Assembly: GCF_004801405.1 (NCBI RefSeq)
Contig: NZ_SSOB01000023.1
Span: forward strand, 62,001 to 126,000
DNA: 64,000 nt
Reading direction: 5' to 3'
Source of the DNA: Cohnella fermenti
GTDB lineage: Bacteria > Bacillota > Bacilli > Paenibacillales > Paenibacillaceae
How positions within the stretch are numbered: position 1 is the first letter of the stretch; every line of letters begins with the position of its first letter. Below the pieces are notes generated by a model. It did not search any database. It worked only from the letters and a program-made list of their open reading frames with translations, and was not told the DNA's origin. Shown in pieces: positions 17,501-25,101 of this stretch. A program made the position numbers and the translations under genes.

Positions 17501-19880
17501 GATTGCCTACAGCGGCGTCGCCGGCGTCAAGGAACGATAACTTCATGCGAGCGCCATACGTGCCCGCATCCGCAATACCGGAGTCAACCGTTACCTGGCT
17601 GATTTTATAGTTCACCGCCATCGTGCCTCCTTCCATAAATTCGGAGGACAACGGGACGATCTGCGACAAGCTCGCCTGATCCGTCTGCGTAAGGTTCGTT
17701 ATCTTGAATGATTTCGCCGCATGGCTATTCCGTCCGATATTATAGTAGTTTGCGGTGTCCATCGCTTTAACCGGGGTTCCGCTTGTTGCGGCGAATTGCC
17801 ACTTGTCAGGGACATTGTCGGAATTGTCGTCCGTCTCGAAATCTTTGTTGTCGAGCAGGAGTATAGGCGTAAGCTTAACGGAATCCCACCAGATCGTGCC
17901 GCTGCCATTGAAGTACTGCTGCACAATCAGTCTGGTTGCTCCATACGGCACGCTTGCCACCTTATCGATCGACGTCCAATCCTGCGTGCCTTTGGAGGCT
18001 CGTACCTGGATCGTCGACAAGATCGCATTGCTGCTGTCTCTGAAGCTAAGCTCCATGAGGGCGCCCTTCGTATCGGATTGCACATTATCCGTTTTATAGA
18101 CGGCGTGGATCTTGTAGCCCCAAGCGGATGTCCCCGCAGAGGAAGCTTGCAGGTTCAACGTTTGATTGACGTAACCGACACTGCTCTTGCTCGTCCCGGT
18201 CATCTTGAGAGACTTCGTCCCTTCATAGACCGTCCCGTCGTCAAACGCTGAAGCAGCCCCATTAATGGCATTGCTTGCCCAGCCATCGGCAATGCCATTG
18301 TTGTCTTGATCCTGCTCGAAGCCGGAATTGTTCAATAATCGATAGGGCGTAATGTCCGGCTGATCCCACCACACCGTACCCGAAGCGTGATTCAGGAATA
18401 AGTACACCCTGATTCTGACCGTACCGGACGGGACGAGGAACAGATTCTCCAGCTTGGTCCAGTCAACGGTTCCCGCAGCGCCCGGAATCACCACTTCATT
18501 CGCGGTGAGACTGCTGCTGCTGTCATAGAAGGCCAACTTGACCGCAGCTCCGTATGCGCTCGTCACGACGGAGTCCGTCTTGTACCAAGAGGTCAGCTTG
18601 AACAGATTGTCCGTATAGCCGGCCGGTATCCATATATCCTGATAAATATTGATGGTGTCGGAGGTTGAGGTTCCTGTCATCTTGTAAGATTGATCTCCGT
18701 CGTATCGGGTAGAGGAGTCGAATGAGGACGTGGGAGAACCCGATACATCTCTCAGCCAGCCGTATGGGAGATCGGCATTCTCGGAAGGAGTCTCGAAGCT
18801 CGAATTGACGAGCCACCCGTCCGTAAACGGCGTCAGTTGGACATCGTCCCACCAGACCGTTCCCGTTGCAAGCCAGAGAAAACATTCTACCTGAACGTAG
18901 ACAACCCCTTCGGGAATGGCGAAGCCGGTTGTCAACGACGTCCAATCCGTTGTTCCCTTATTGCCGGCCACATACAAGTTCGTACCGATATTGACGTTCG
19001 AAGCATTCAGAAACAATACTCTTATTGCCGTGCCGTATTCCGACGACACCACATTGTCGGTTTTCTCGTAAGCGCTAAGCGTAAAGCGCTTGCCCTGGAA
19101 GGCGGATACGTCGAATTTCTGAGAATAGTTGCTTCGGGTCGTCGCCGCCCCGCTCGTAATCCGCGCCGATTGGGAACCGCTGTACTTCGTCGCGGTATCC
19201 AGATCGAAGGTTGCATTGGTCGTCCCGTAATTGATTCGGGTCCAATTATCCGGTACGCCATCGGCCGGAGCGGCATCCGTCTCGAAGCCGGGATTGGTTA
19301 ATACGTTCACTTGATTCAGCGAGGGGCTGTCCCACCACACCGTTCCGGATGCGTACCATAATCCGGCTTCCAAGACGATTTTGACGGTTCCGTAAGGGAC
19401 GGAGAATGTAGTCTGCAACTGCTCCCATCCCGCAGTTGTTCCTGTCGCCCCCGGTTTATTCAAGAGCAGCTTAACCGAGCGATTGTTCTCGTCCAGGAAG
19501 TTGACGCGCAGCGTCGTTCCGAGATTGGAGCTGGTCACGCCTGAAGTCTTCTGGTAGATAGAGAACGTGTAGCTGTTGCCCGCCAAACTCGACGCATTGT
19601 TATAGGTATAGGAGATGCTCGCGCGATCGGTTGCAGATGTTCCGGTGATCTTGACCGACTTCGCGCCGTCGTAGAACTCGGAAGTGTCCAGCGCAACGGT
19701 CGGGCTGCCGGAATAAATAAGCTTGGCATAGCCGTCCGGAATGCCGTCGGCGGGGGCGGCATCCGTCTCGAATCCCGCATTCGGCAATAAATTGGCATCG
19801 CTTGCATAACTGTGCGATGTTGAGAGCATCAACAGAGACAAGCCAAATAACGCACAGATAAAGAGAAATTTCCTGATCAT
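14583..19880 (-). CDS. 1765-aa secreted multi-repeat protein, candidate new polysaccharide-degrading enzyme
   Basis: A signal peptide (residues 1-26, ending SHSYA) is followed by five tandem beta-sandwich modules of about 160 residues (near 31-190, 192-352, 355-512, 515-672 and 675-850). Each opens with a GFETD..DG.PD.W-like motif and closes with GTVWWD or a close variant; they look like carbohydrate-binding modules. An Ig/FN3-like domain and a FlgD/CHU-C-like domain (TFTPNGDGANDG near 965; WDGKNDSG) follow. The last 700 residues contain a helical part (NMDRFVLDSLAETYP; YPNQDQAFALALGAVGS) and then beta-strands ending GGMVIYKINP. This toroid-plus-sandwich layout is reminiscent of polysaccharide lyases, but I recognise no family. 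AAAGGAGGAG precedes ATG 19880. It sits between GH29 and the oxidoreductase genes. Confidence 0.85.
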   Translation of the reverse strand: MIRKFLFICALFGLSLLMLSTSHSYASDANLLPNAGFETDAAPADGIPDGYAKLIYSGSPTVALDTSEFYDGAKSVKITGTSATDRASISYTYNNASSLAGNSYTFSIYQKTSGVTSSNLGTTLRVNFLDENNRSVKLLLNKPGATGTTAGWEQLQTTFSVPYGTVKIVLEAGLWYASGTVWWDSPSLNQVNVLTNPGFETDAAPADGVPDNWTRINYGTTNATFDLDTATKYSGSQSARITSGAATTRSNYSQKFDVSAFQGKRFTLSAYEKTDNVVSSEYGTAIRVLFLNASNVNIGTNLYVAGNKGTTDWTSLTTGFAIPEGVVYVQVECFLWLATGTVWWDDVQLTPFTDGWLVNSSFETPSENADLPYGWLRDVSGSPTSSFDSSTRYDGDQSYKMTGTSTSDTINIYQDIWIPAGYTDNLFKLTSWYKTDSVVTSAYGAAVKLAFYDSSSSLTANEVVIPGAAGTVDWTKLENLFLVPSGTVRIRVYLFLNHASGTVWWDQPDITPYRLLNNSGFEQDQDNNGIADGWASNAINGAASAFDDGTVYEGTKSLKMTGTSKSSVGYVNQTLNLQASSAGTSAWGYKIHAVYKTDNVQSDTKGALMELSFRDSSNAILSTIQVRASKGTQDWTSIDKVASVPYGATRLIVQQYFNGSGTIWWDSVKLTPILLLDNKDFETDDNSDNVPDKWQFAATSGTPVKAMDTANYYNIGRNSHAAKSFKITNLTQTDQASLSQIVPLSSEFMEGGTMAVNYKISQVTVDSGIADAGTYGARMKLSFLDAGDAAVGNPLYAIGARGSAMWATLSKSFIPPAGAKKLKIELQLWNAAGTVWWDQADLLPGSQIAAESTKFLDLGIVVQEGRPTLSWRNSNNMAFTTIEYSQDPTFSSGSTTVSGLLTTSYTLPVNVQDGTWYARGTTTDASNITTSYGNLHQFDVQRLQAFPDTFTPNGDGANDGTTLDYILQDEAVVTLEIRDSADQVVKTIYSADAQTPGKRDIAWDGKNDSGVQVADGAYTAGLALDIGGTTYTSNKSIIVNAADTSGYRGLENDKDWSGFYEDFTEKSIKLTFDLFDPSTGRFTYDSLTNPLWPLNTSGYSFALAYLYTTPGNDYYGDSIALSRAIAAFDAVVDNEVGTTGSWARERDLDPNMDRFVLDSLAETYPMLEPYLTAVQQDKWVGFMERAAQYQIDTYQNLPDANSTFGNYPNQDQAFALALGAVGSILDSGNPNKAVFLNAAAAVVPLSLNELTANGSGGLSYFVGTNPSPWYQNLISLWGRYYELTGDSQIPSLIAELTDYYPLVMETGGVSESGSSPELKAYWQNWNTPQGADTVAYFTNDGRNKMVANTIKERLTRIYPQGMSNMQQVYFIAAGRNMTTPSVTPVKLTDQGVVKDADISGLRARWGDFSAVITAGKNQPTLVSTMINDNGNPYALANSALSQVNFESKEGNLTGERPSDYAYLFPNQDTLTGDAFVQPDLSVQQVYVNNKIGAQQVSYIPIPAYDWLVKSDTTAKWDWNVRQTWIVFNNRLIGMNSMSVKDTNTELNAGSDNFARSRLIFGPIKNAVFNTEVLTDDLYGNYNRLGFWVSKETTANWEFNTGLLDSTEPGTRSNSGGFRSTTQLAIQKKAVSGQVTWGPYSAMNADDTMSYNAVFFPLEDYSTAKEWHDSADNNITFVTPQDKVHAVIIHADDGSNEVYVVIANHSAASVSGSMSAGLTDGAYSLSQYADNTGTAASSSSITVSGGAYSLNYSLSAGGMVIYKINP

Positions 19881-19938
19881 TTCAATCTCCTCCTTTTATC
19901 ATTTGCCGGTCATTTGCTAGTCACTTGCCGGACTCCGA

Positions 19939-21216
19939 TCAAGCCTGACCGCCAACAATGTAGAACAGTTGAATGTCTTCCATTTTGCACGCATGCACAT
20001 AATCGGTAATTTCCACGGTTACCTCATATGCGCTTACGGTAGGGAAAACGCAGATCGCTTTATGACCGATTGTTTTGCCTTCGTATACGCAGATGGGAGG
20101 CATATAGGAATTGGCTTTGATATAAATGCCGAATCCGGTGACCGCTTGTCCTTCCATCAGGTTCTCCGAGAGGATGACATGGTTGAGCAGGAAGGGCTCC
20201 GGCTTGCTGAACGAATACTGAAGCTCCGTATGGGCAAAGTCCGCTCCCCGGGCGAACGGACGGGCGAATCTTCCTCTGATCTCCCTTCCGAATTCAAGCA
20301 GCCTTGCCGTATCCTTGTCCGGCAGCAGGCCTCTTCGGTCGGGACCGATATTCAAGAGCAGGTTGGCTCCTCTTCCTACCGAATAATAATAGAGCCCCAT
20401 CAATTCATCGAGGCTCTTGACGGTCTCCTCGTCGCTATCGCTATAGAACCAATTCTCCTGCCTCATTCGGAAGTCGCATTCTCCCGGAAGCCAGAGAACG
20501 CCGCCGTCATTCGCAACCTGCTCCTTCTTGTCGGTCCGGATGGAATAGGGGAGCGAGTCGACCTCGTTCCAGTTGCGAAGCGGGGCGATCCCCGCCTCGT
20601 TCCCGATCCACCGGATATCCGGGTCTCCCATGTTGAATATTCGGATTCCCGGCTGCATTCGGCGGATCTCTCCGATAATCCGTTCCCAGTCGTATTCGTG
20701 CTCCTCCGAACCGCAGCCGTCGAACCAAATAATCTCGATCGGACCGTAATTCGCAAGCAGTTCGCTCACCTGGTTGAGGAAGTACTCGTCATAATCGTCG
20801 GCACTCCATTCGGCCTTAAGCAGCGACGGCTCTGCCGGGGAATAATACAATCCCGGCTTTACCCCGTGTTGATGGCAAGCCTCGATAAATTCCCGAACGA
20901 CATCTCCTTGTCCATCCTTCCAGGGAGAGTTCGCTACCGAATATCCGCTGTACCGGGTTGGCCAGAGGGCGAAGCCGTCATGGTGCTTGGCCGTCAATAC
21001 CGCATAGTTGAATCCGGCTTCGCTGGCGGCTTCCATCCACTGACTGCAGCTCAATTCGCTGGGCATGAATGCTGCCGCATCCATGTCGCTGCCATCCCAG
21101 TCCTTAACCCCTTCATAGAACGTTCGAATGCCGAAGTGCAAGAAGAGCCCCTGCTCCCAATCCATAAAGGCGAGCTGCTTCTCCGTAGGCTTCGGTCTTG
21201 GCGTTGCTGCATCCAT
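19939..21216 (-). CDS. GH29 alpha-L-fucosidase, intracellular
   Basis: A 425-aa retaining alpha-L-fucosidase. Family hallmarks are WEQGLFLHFGI, NYAVLTAKHHDGFALWPT, PGLYYS and IEIIWFDGCG, in which Asp166 is the expected nucleophile, then LLLNIGPDRRGLLPD. It has no signal peptide and is shorter than many GH29 enzymes, lacking a long C-terminal module. It hydrolyses terminal alpha-L-fucose from oligosaccharides, presumably those brought in by the ABC importer encoded just upstream on the same transcript (27 bases between genes). With GH95 elsewhere in the window the cell covers two fucosidase families, which usually differ in linkage preference. The acid/base residue is not well conserved across GH29 and I do not assign it. 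Confidence 0.95.
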   Translation of the reverse strand: MDAATPRPKPTEKQLAFMDWEQGLFLHFGIRTFYEGVKDWDGSDMDAAAFMPSELSCSQWMEAASEAGFNYAVLTAKHHDGFALWPTRYSGYSVANSPWKDGQGDVVREFIEACHQHGVKPGLYYSPAEPSLLKAEWSADDYDEYFLNQVSELLANYGPIEIIWFDGCGSEEHEYDWERIIGEIRRMQPGIRIFNMGDPDIRWIGNEAGIAPLRNWNEVDSLPYSIRTDKKEQVANDGGVLWLPGECDFRMRQENWFYSDSDEETVKSLDELMGLYYYSVGRGANLLLNIGPDRRGLLPDKDTARLLEFGREIRGRFARPFARGADFAHTELQYSFSKPEPFLLNHVILSENLMEGQAVTGFGIYIKANSYMPPICVYEGKTIGHKAICVFPTVSAYEVTVEITDYVHACKMEDIQLFYIVGGQA

Positions 21217-21243
21217 GTCACAGCCTCCATTGAATGAGTTGAT

Positions 21244-22125
21244 CTATTCCTTGATCGCTCCAATTAATACGCCCTTCGTGAAATACCGCTGAAGGAAGGG
21301 ATAAATAAACAAAATCGGAACTGTCGCAATTACGATCGTCGAATACTTGATCGATTGCGCGACGGCTGCCGCATCCAGGCTTGCCGTGTCCGTCGTCATA
21401 TTATCCGTGCTGTTCTGAATCAGAATCTCCCTAAGCACCAGTTGCAGCGGGAATTTGTCGCGATCGTTCAGATAAATCAGAGCGTTCAGGAATGCGTTCC
21501 AATGCCCCACGGCGTAGAACAGAATCATCACCGCGACGACGGGCATCGACAAAGGCAATACAATGCGGAACAGCACCGTATATTCGTTGGCTCCGTCCAT
21601 CTTGGCCGATTCCTCCAGACTATCGGGAAGCGAGAGGAAAAAGGTGCGCATCACGATCAGGTTGTACGCGCTGATTGCAGTCGGAATGATCACGGACCAG
21701 AGCGTATCCACCATATGAAGATTTTTGACCACCATGAAGGTCGGAATGAGCCCTCCATTGAAGAACATCGTGAACACAATCATCATGAGAATCGGCTTTG
21801 TAAACAAAACGTTTCTGCGGGACAAGCAATATGCCCCAAGCGACGTTAGCGCCACATTAATAAAGGTGCCGACAACCAAGATAAAAAGCGTATTGCGATA
21901 GCCGATCCCAATCATCGGGTTCTTGAGCACCATGCTGTATGCGTCCCAACTGAAGCCGACGGGCTTGTACAAGAAGCCGCTATGGCGAACCAACAATACG
22001 GAATCGCTCAGCGAACCGAAGATAATATATAAAATCGGGTACAGCGTGCAAAAGCACAATAAGGTCAGAATACTGACATTGGCGATATCAAAGGCCCGTT
22101 CGCCGAAGCTCTTCTTCCTGTTCAT
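21244..22125 (-). CDS. ABC sugar transporter permease, YtcP/LplC type
   Basis: A 293-aa inner-membrane permease with about six hydrophobic helices and the EAA-type loop EESAKMDGANEYTVLFRIVLPLSMP, which contacts the ATPase. It ends PFLQRYFTKGVLIGAIKE, the usual tail of carbohydrate CUT1-like MalG-type subunits. ATG 22125 has AAGGGG 7 bases upstream; a start at 22143 would overlap the partner gene and has a poorer site. It pairs with the LplB-type permease next to it. No ATPase gene is found in the window, so a shared MsmX-like ATPase elsewhere is expected. Confidence 0.93.
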   Translation of the reverse strand: MNRKKSFGERAFDIANVSILTLLCFCTLYPILYIIFGSLSDSVLLVRHSGFLYKPVGFSWDAYSMVLKNPMIGIGYRNTLFILVVGTFINVALTSLGAYCLSRRNVLFTKPILMMIVFTMFFNGGLIPTFMVVKNLHMVDTLWSVIIPTAISAYNLIVMRTFFLSLPDSLEESAKMDGANEYTVLFRIVLPLSMPVVAVMILFYAVGHWNAFLNALIYLNDRDKFPLQLVLREILIQNSTDNMTTDTASLDAAAVAQSIKYSTIVIATVPILFIYPFLQRYFTKGVLIGAIKE

Positions 22126-22136
22126 GGATAATCCCC

Positions 22137-23039
22137 TTACCATATGCTGGACCCGCTGGCGCGACGGCTTAACGAATTGGCGCAGACAAGCAATACAAGG
22201 TTGACAACCGAATTAAACAATCCGACTGCGGAGCTGTAATCGAAGCTGCCATCCAGAATTCCTTTGCGATACACATAGGTAGAGATGACATCCGATGTCT
22301 CGTACACGACGGGGGTATACATAAGCAGGATTTTCTCATAACCCACGTTCATGACGTTGCCGAGACGAAGAATAAGCAGAATAATAATCGTCGGCATGAT
22401 GCCCGGCAACGTGATGCGCAGCATCTGGCTCCATCTGCCGGCTCCGTCGACCCTCGCGGCTTCATATAGAGTCGGATCGATTCCGGTTATCGCCGCGATA
22501 TAGATAATCGAACCCCAGCCGATCTGCTGCCAGATGCCGGAACCGACATACAGCGTCCGGAACCATTCCGGACTCTGCAGATAACTTACCGTTCCCAGCC
22601 CGATCGAGCTTGTCAGTTGATTGATGATGCCGCCTCGGGCCAGGAAATCGAACATCATCCCAACCACGACAACGACGGAGATGAAGTGCGGCATATAAGT
22701 CAACGTCTGAACCAGATTGCGAAAATGTTTACGCCCTACCTCGTTAAGCAACAAAGCGAGAATGATCGGCGCCGGGAATCCAAAGACGATATCGTACAAG
22801 CTGATTAATAAGGTATTGCGCAGCGTTCGGTCAAAATAATAACCGCCGAAAAAATCGCTAAAGTGCTTAAATCCAATCCATGGACTGTTCCAAATTCCTT
22901 CCATGATGGAATATTGCTTAAAAGCGATTTGAACGCCGTAGATGGGAAGATAGTAAAATAAACCAAAATACATCACGACCGGAGCAATCATCATATAAAT
23001 GTGCCTGTTCCGTCGCAGGTCCTTGCGAAGCGTTCTCAC
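22137..23039 (-). CDS. ABC sugar transporter permease, LplB type
   Basis: A 300-aa MalF-like permease, with RRNRHIYMMIAPVVMYFGLF as the first helix, five further helices and the EAA loop LYEAARVDGAGRWSQMLRIT. The start is placed at GTG 23039 because AAGGGGAG lies 5 bases upstream; an in-frame TTG at 23108 would add 23 polar residues but has no ribosome site. It lies between the solute-binding lipoprotein and the YtcP-type permease, and the three form one importer. LplB-type systems import oligosaccharides such as those released by extracellular lyases and hydrolases. Confidence 0.92.
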   Translation of the reverse strand: MRTLRKDLRRNRHIYMMIAPVVMYFGLFYYLPIYGVQIAFKQYSIMEGIWNSPWIGFKHFSDFFGGYYFDRTLRNTLLISLYDIVFGFPAPIILALLLNEVGRKHFRNLVQTLTYMPHFISVVVVVGMMFDFLARGGIINQLTSSIGLGTVSYLQSPEWFRTLYVGSGIWQQIGWGSIIYIAAITGIDPTLYEAARVDGAGRWSQMLRITLPGIMPTIIILLILRLGNVMNVGYEKILLMYTPVVYETSDVISTYVYRKGILDGSFDYSSAVGLFNSVVNLVLLVCANSLSRRASGSSIW

Positions 23040-23113
23040 ATGCTCTCCCCTTCCATCCGGTGCAGAGCCGGAAGAGAATTCGTCCTCCCCTCCCGGCTTC
23101 CGCGACAACCAAA

Positions 23114-24841
23114 CTACGGTCTGCTGTTGTATCTGTCGAGCGCTGCTTGTTCGATGCTTATGGCATCGTCAATCCCCATGCTCTTGAGCGTCTTCACGTA
23201 CTTGTCGAAGTTCTCGATGGGCTCGGAACCCATAACGAACTTGTCGAACATCTCCGCAATGTAGGTGTTCACGTCATTCATCACGGAAGCGAATCTCGCG
23301 CTCTCGTCAGCCGTTACGCTTACCGGAGGCATCATCTTCTCCGTTCCGCCCTGCATCCAGTTCTTCATCGATTCTTGCTGGATCGGAAGACCCGCGAATT
23401 GATCGAAGTACCGTTTGTCCTGAACGAATGCGCCATTGGCTGCCGGCAGCGCATATTTGGAGAGAGCTTGAGCAAACGACAGATTGTCCGGAGCCTTCGT
23501 CACGGCTTCCGTATATTGCGGATTGCCATCCACCATATTGTAGCTGACGCCCTCTATGCCGAAGTTCATCAGCAATGAACCGGCTTCTCCATACTTGTAA
23601 TCCATCCACTTGACGGTCTCGATCGGATGCTTATTCGCTGCCGTAATCGAAGCGCCCAAGCCCGTGTATGGGAAGTCCCTCTGCATCAGTTGCAAGGTAT
23701 CGCCTTCCTCAAGCACCGGTAACGGCGCTCCCAAGACCTTATAGCTAGGATCGATATCGGCCATCAGTTGATAGAGACGACCGATGCCGCCGCCAATCGA
23801 AGCGAAGCCTGCCCCCAACAGATTCCCGGTGATCTTGGCATCCATCGCTTTGGAGTCCGTCAACGCATAATCGGGATCGATTAACCCTTCCTTGTACCAG
23901 GTTTGCAGCGTTTGCAGGAACGACTTGAATTCCGGCTGAATCGCGCCGTACTTCACTTGGCTATTCTCCTGATAGAACCCCGTGCCGATTCCCCATGCCC
24001 CGATAAAGGCGCTCGTACGGTCGAACCAGAACTTGTTCGCATTCGGCTGTCCGAAGTTAAACGGCAATTCGTCGGCTTTGCCATTCCCGTTAGGGTCTTG
24101 TTCCTTGAACGCTTTGAGAACGGTATGCCAGTCTTCCACCGTCACCGGCATCTTCAGTCCCAGCTTGTCAAGCCAATCCTGGCGAATCCACAAACCTGCC
24201 GACGTTAGCAGCGAAGGGTCTCCCCGCAGGAACGGGAATGCGTAGATATCTCCGTCATCGTTCGTAATCATCTTCTTGTATTCGGGGTGCTCCTCAAGCA
24301 GCTTCTTGAAATTCGGAGCGTACTGATCAATCAATTCATTCAAGCGGATCGCATTGCCTTCCGCGATGGCCTTGGCCGCTCCCCCGGGGTATCCGTCCGT
24401 CCAATTGTATTCGATGATGTCCGTCGGATTGCCGGAAGCCATCATGAGGGATAGCTGCTGTGCCTCCTGCCCGGCCACAGGGTGCTTCCACTCAATGTGA
24501 ATTCCCGTTCTCTTCTCCAACTCCTGATAGGCAGCGATCTCGTTATAGTCTTTGACGACAGGTGCGGCGTTCGCAGCCAACTGCGTAAAATAAGTAAGAG
24601 TGAGAGGTTCGCTCACAATCGGAAGCGCTTCCGCTTCGGTGCCGTTCGCCGGTTGCTCGGAGGCAACCGGCGAAGAAGACGAGGTTGCCTCGGACGATGC
24701 CCCGGACGATCCGCCAGGCGATGAATTCGCCGCTTCGTTCTTATCGCTGCATCCTGACAATACCGCGACGAACGCCAATACTGCGATCATTAGAACAGTC
24801 AGCTTGCGCAGCTTGCTGCTTGTAACGTGTTTGTTGTTCAA
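23114..24841 (-). CDS. Extracellular sugar-binding lipoprotein (LipO-like)
   Basis: A 575-aa substrate-binding lipoprotein. A basic start and hydrophobic helix lead to the lipobox LSGC (Cys31), then a low-complexity Ser/Gly/Glu linker. The mature part has the type-I family pattern NPTDIIEYNWTDG, YAFPFLRGDPS and LWIRQDWLDKLGLKMP. It would be anchored to the outer face of the membrane and deliver oligosaccharides to the two permeases downstream. The start is TTG 24841, with GGAGGG 9 bases upstream. The leader contains four 13-bp tandem repeats just before the ribosome site. It heads an operon continuing through GH29 to the isomerase at 10147. Confidence 0.93.
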   Translation of the reverse strand: MNNKHVTSSKLRKLTVLMIAVLAFVAVLSGCSDKNEAANSSPGGSSGASSEATSSSSPVASEQPANGTEAEALPIVSEPLTLTYFTQLAANAAPVVKDYNEIAAYQELEKRTGIHIEWKHPVAGQEAQQLSLMMASGNPTDIIEYNWTDGYPGGAAKAIAEGNAIRLNELIDQYAPNFKKLLEEHPEYKKMITNDDGDIYAFPFLRGDPSLLTSAGLWIRQDWLDKLGLKMPVTVEDWHTVLKAFKEQDPNGNGKADELPFNFGQPNANKFWFDRTSAFIGAWGIGTGFYQENSQVKYGAIQPEFKSFLQTLQTWYKEGLIDPDYALTDSKAMDAKITGNLLGAGFASIGGGIGRLYQLMADIDPSYKVLGAPLPVLEEGDTLQLMQRDFPYTGLGASITAANKHPIETVKWMDYKYGEAGSLLMNFGIEGVSYNMVDGNPQYTEAVTKAPDNLSFAQALSKYALPAANGAFVQDKRYFDQFAGLPIQQESMKNWMQGGTEKMMPPVSVTADESARFASVMNDVNTYIAEMFDKFVMGSEPIENFDKYVKTLKSMGIDDAISIEQAALDRYNSRP

Positions 24842-24861
24842 CCTTTGTAACCCTCCTCGAT

Positions 24862-24913
24862 TTTCTGTTCGATCTTTCTGTTCGATCTTTCTGTTCTATC
24901 CTTCTGTTCTATC
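24862..24913 (-). repeat. Four tandem 13-bp repeats in the SBP leader
   Basis: Four contiguous 13-base units, on the plus strand TTTCTGTTCGATC (twice), TTTCTGTTCTATC and CTTCTGTTCTATC. They occupy the untranslated leader immediately upstream of the GGAGGG site of the binding-protein gene. In the mRNA they read GATCGAACAGAAA and variants. Units 1-2 and 3-4 differ at one internal base, suggesting stepwise duplication. Confidence 0.9.
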
Positions 24914-25062
24914 GGCCGACACATCGATTGTAAGCGACCCGTTCGCGGAAAATATACGATACATCCTTGCGAATGGCTATATCGTTTCGTGATTTATGCC
25001 CCTCTTTGTTTTGCTATTCGCTATACAGAAATGCGATCAACTGCAATTGGCGGCCAGAATAC

Positions 25063-25094
25063 AAAAAAACGCCACGAGTGATTGCGGCGTTTTT
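25063..25094 (-). terminator. Rho-independent terminator after AraC regulator
   Basis: A hairpin with stem AAAAACGCC/GGCGTTTTT and a 12-base loop. The minus strand runs into seven T residues. It lies 8 bases past the stop of the membrane AraC regulator and separates it from the SBP operon. Confidence 0.85.
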
Positions 25095-25101
25095 GACTCT
25101 G

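Noticed and set aside
14583-19880. Regularly repeated stretches that might suggest a CRISPR or DNA repeat array
   Set aside because: The periodicity of about 480 bases is due to protein modules; units differ at DNA level and lie within one reading frame.
19969-21237. A 422-codon open frame on the plus strand opposite GH29
   Set aside because: GH29 on the minus strand has all family motifs; the plus frame has no ribosome site and no recognisable protein. It is a mirror effect of GC-rich codon use.
23040-23108. TTG start at 23108 for the first LplB-type permease
   Set aside because: It would add 23 polar residues and has no ribosome site, whereas GTG 23039 has AAGGGGAG at good distance.
24842-25062. 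A riboswitch or T-box in the SBP leader
   Set aside because: Only the 13-bp tandem repeats are evident; I see no conserved riboswitch core, no T-box motif and no terminator/antiterminator pair before the start.
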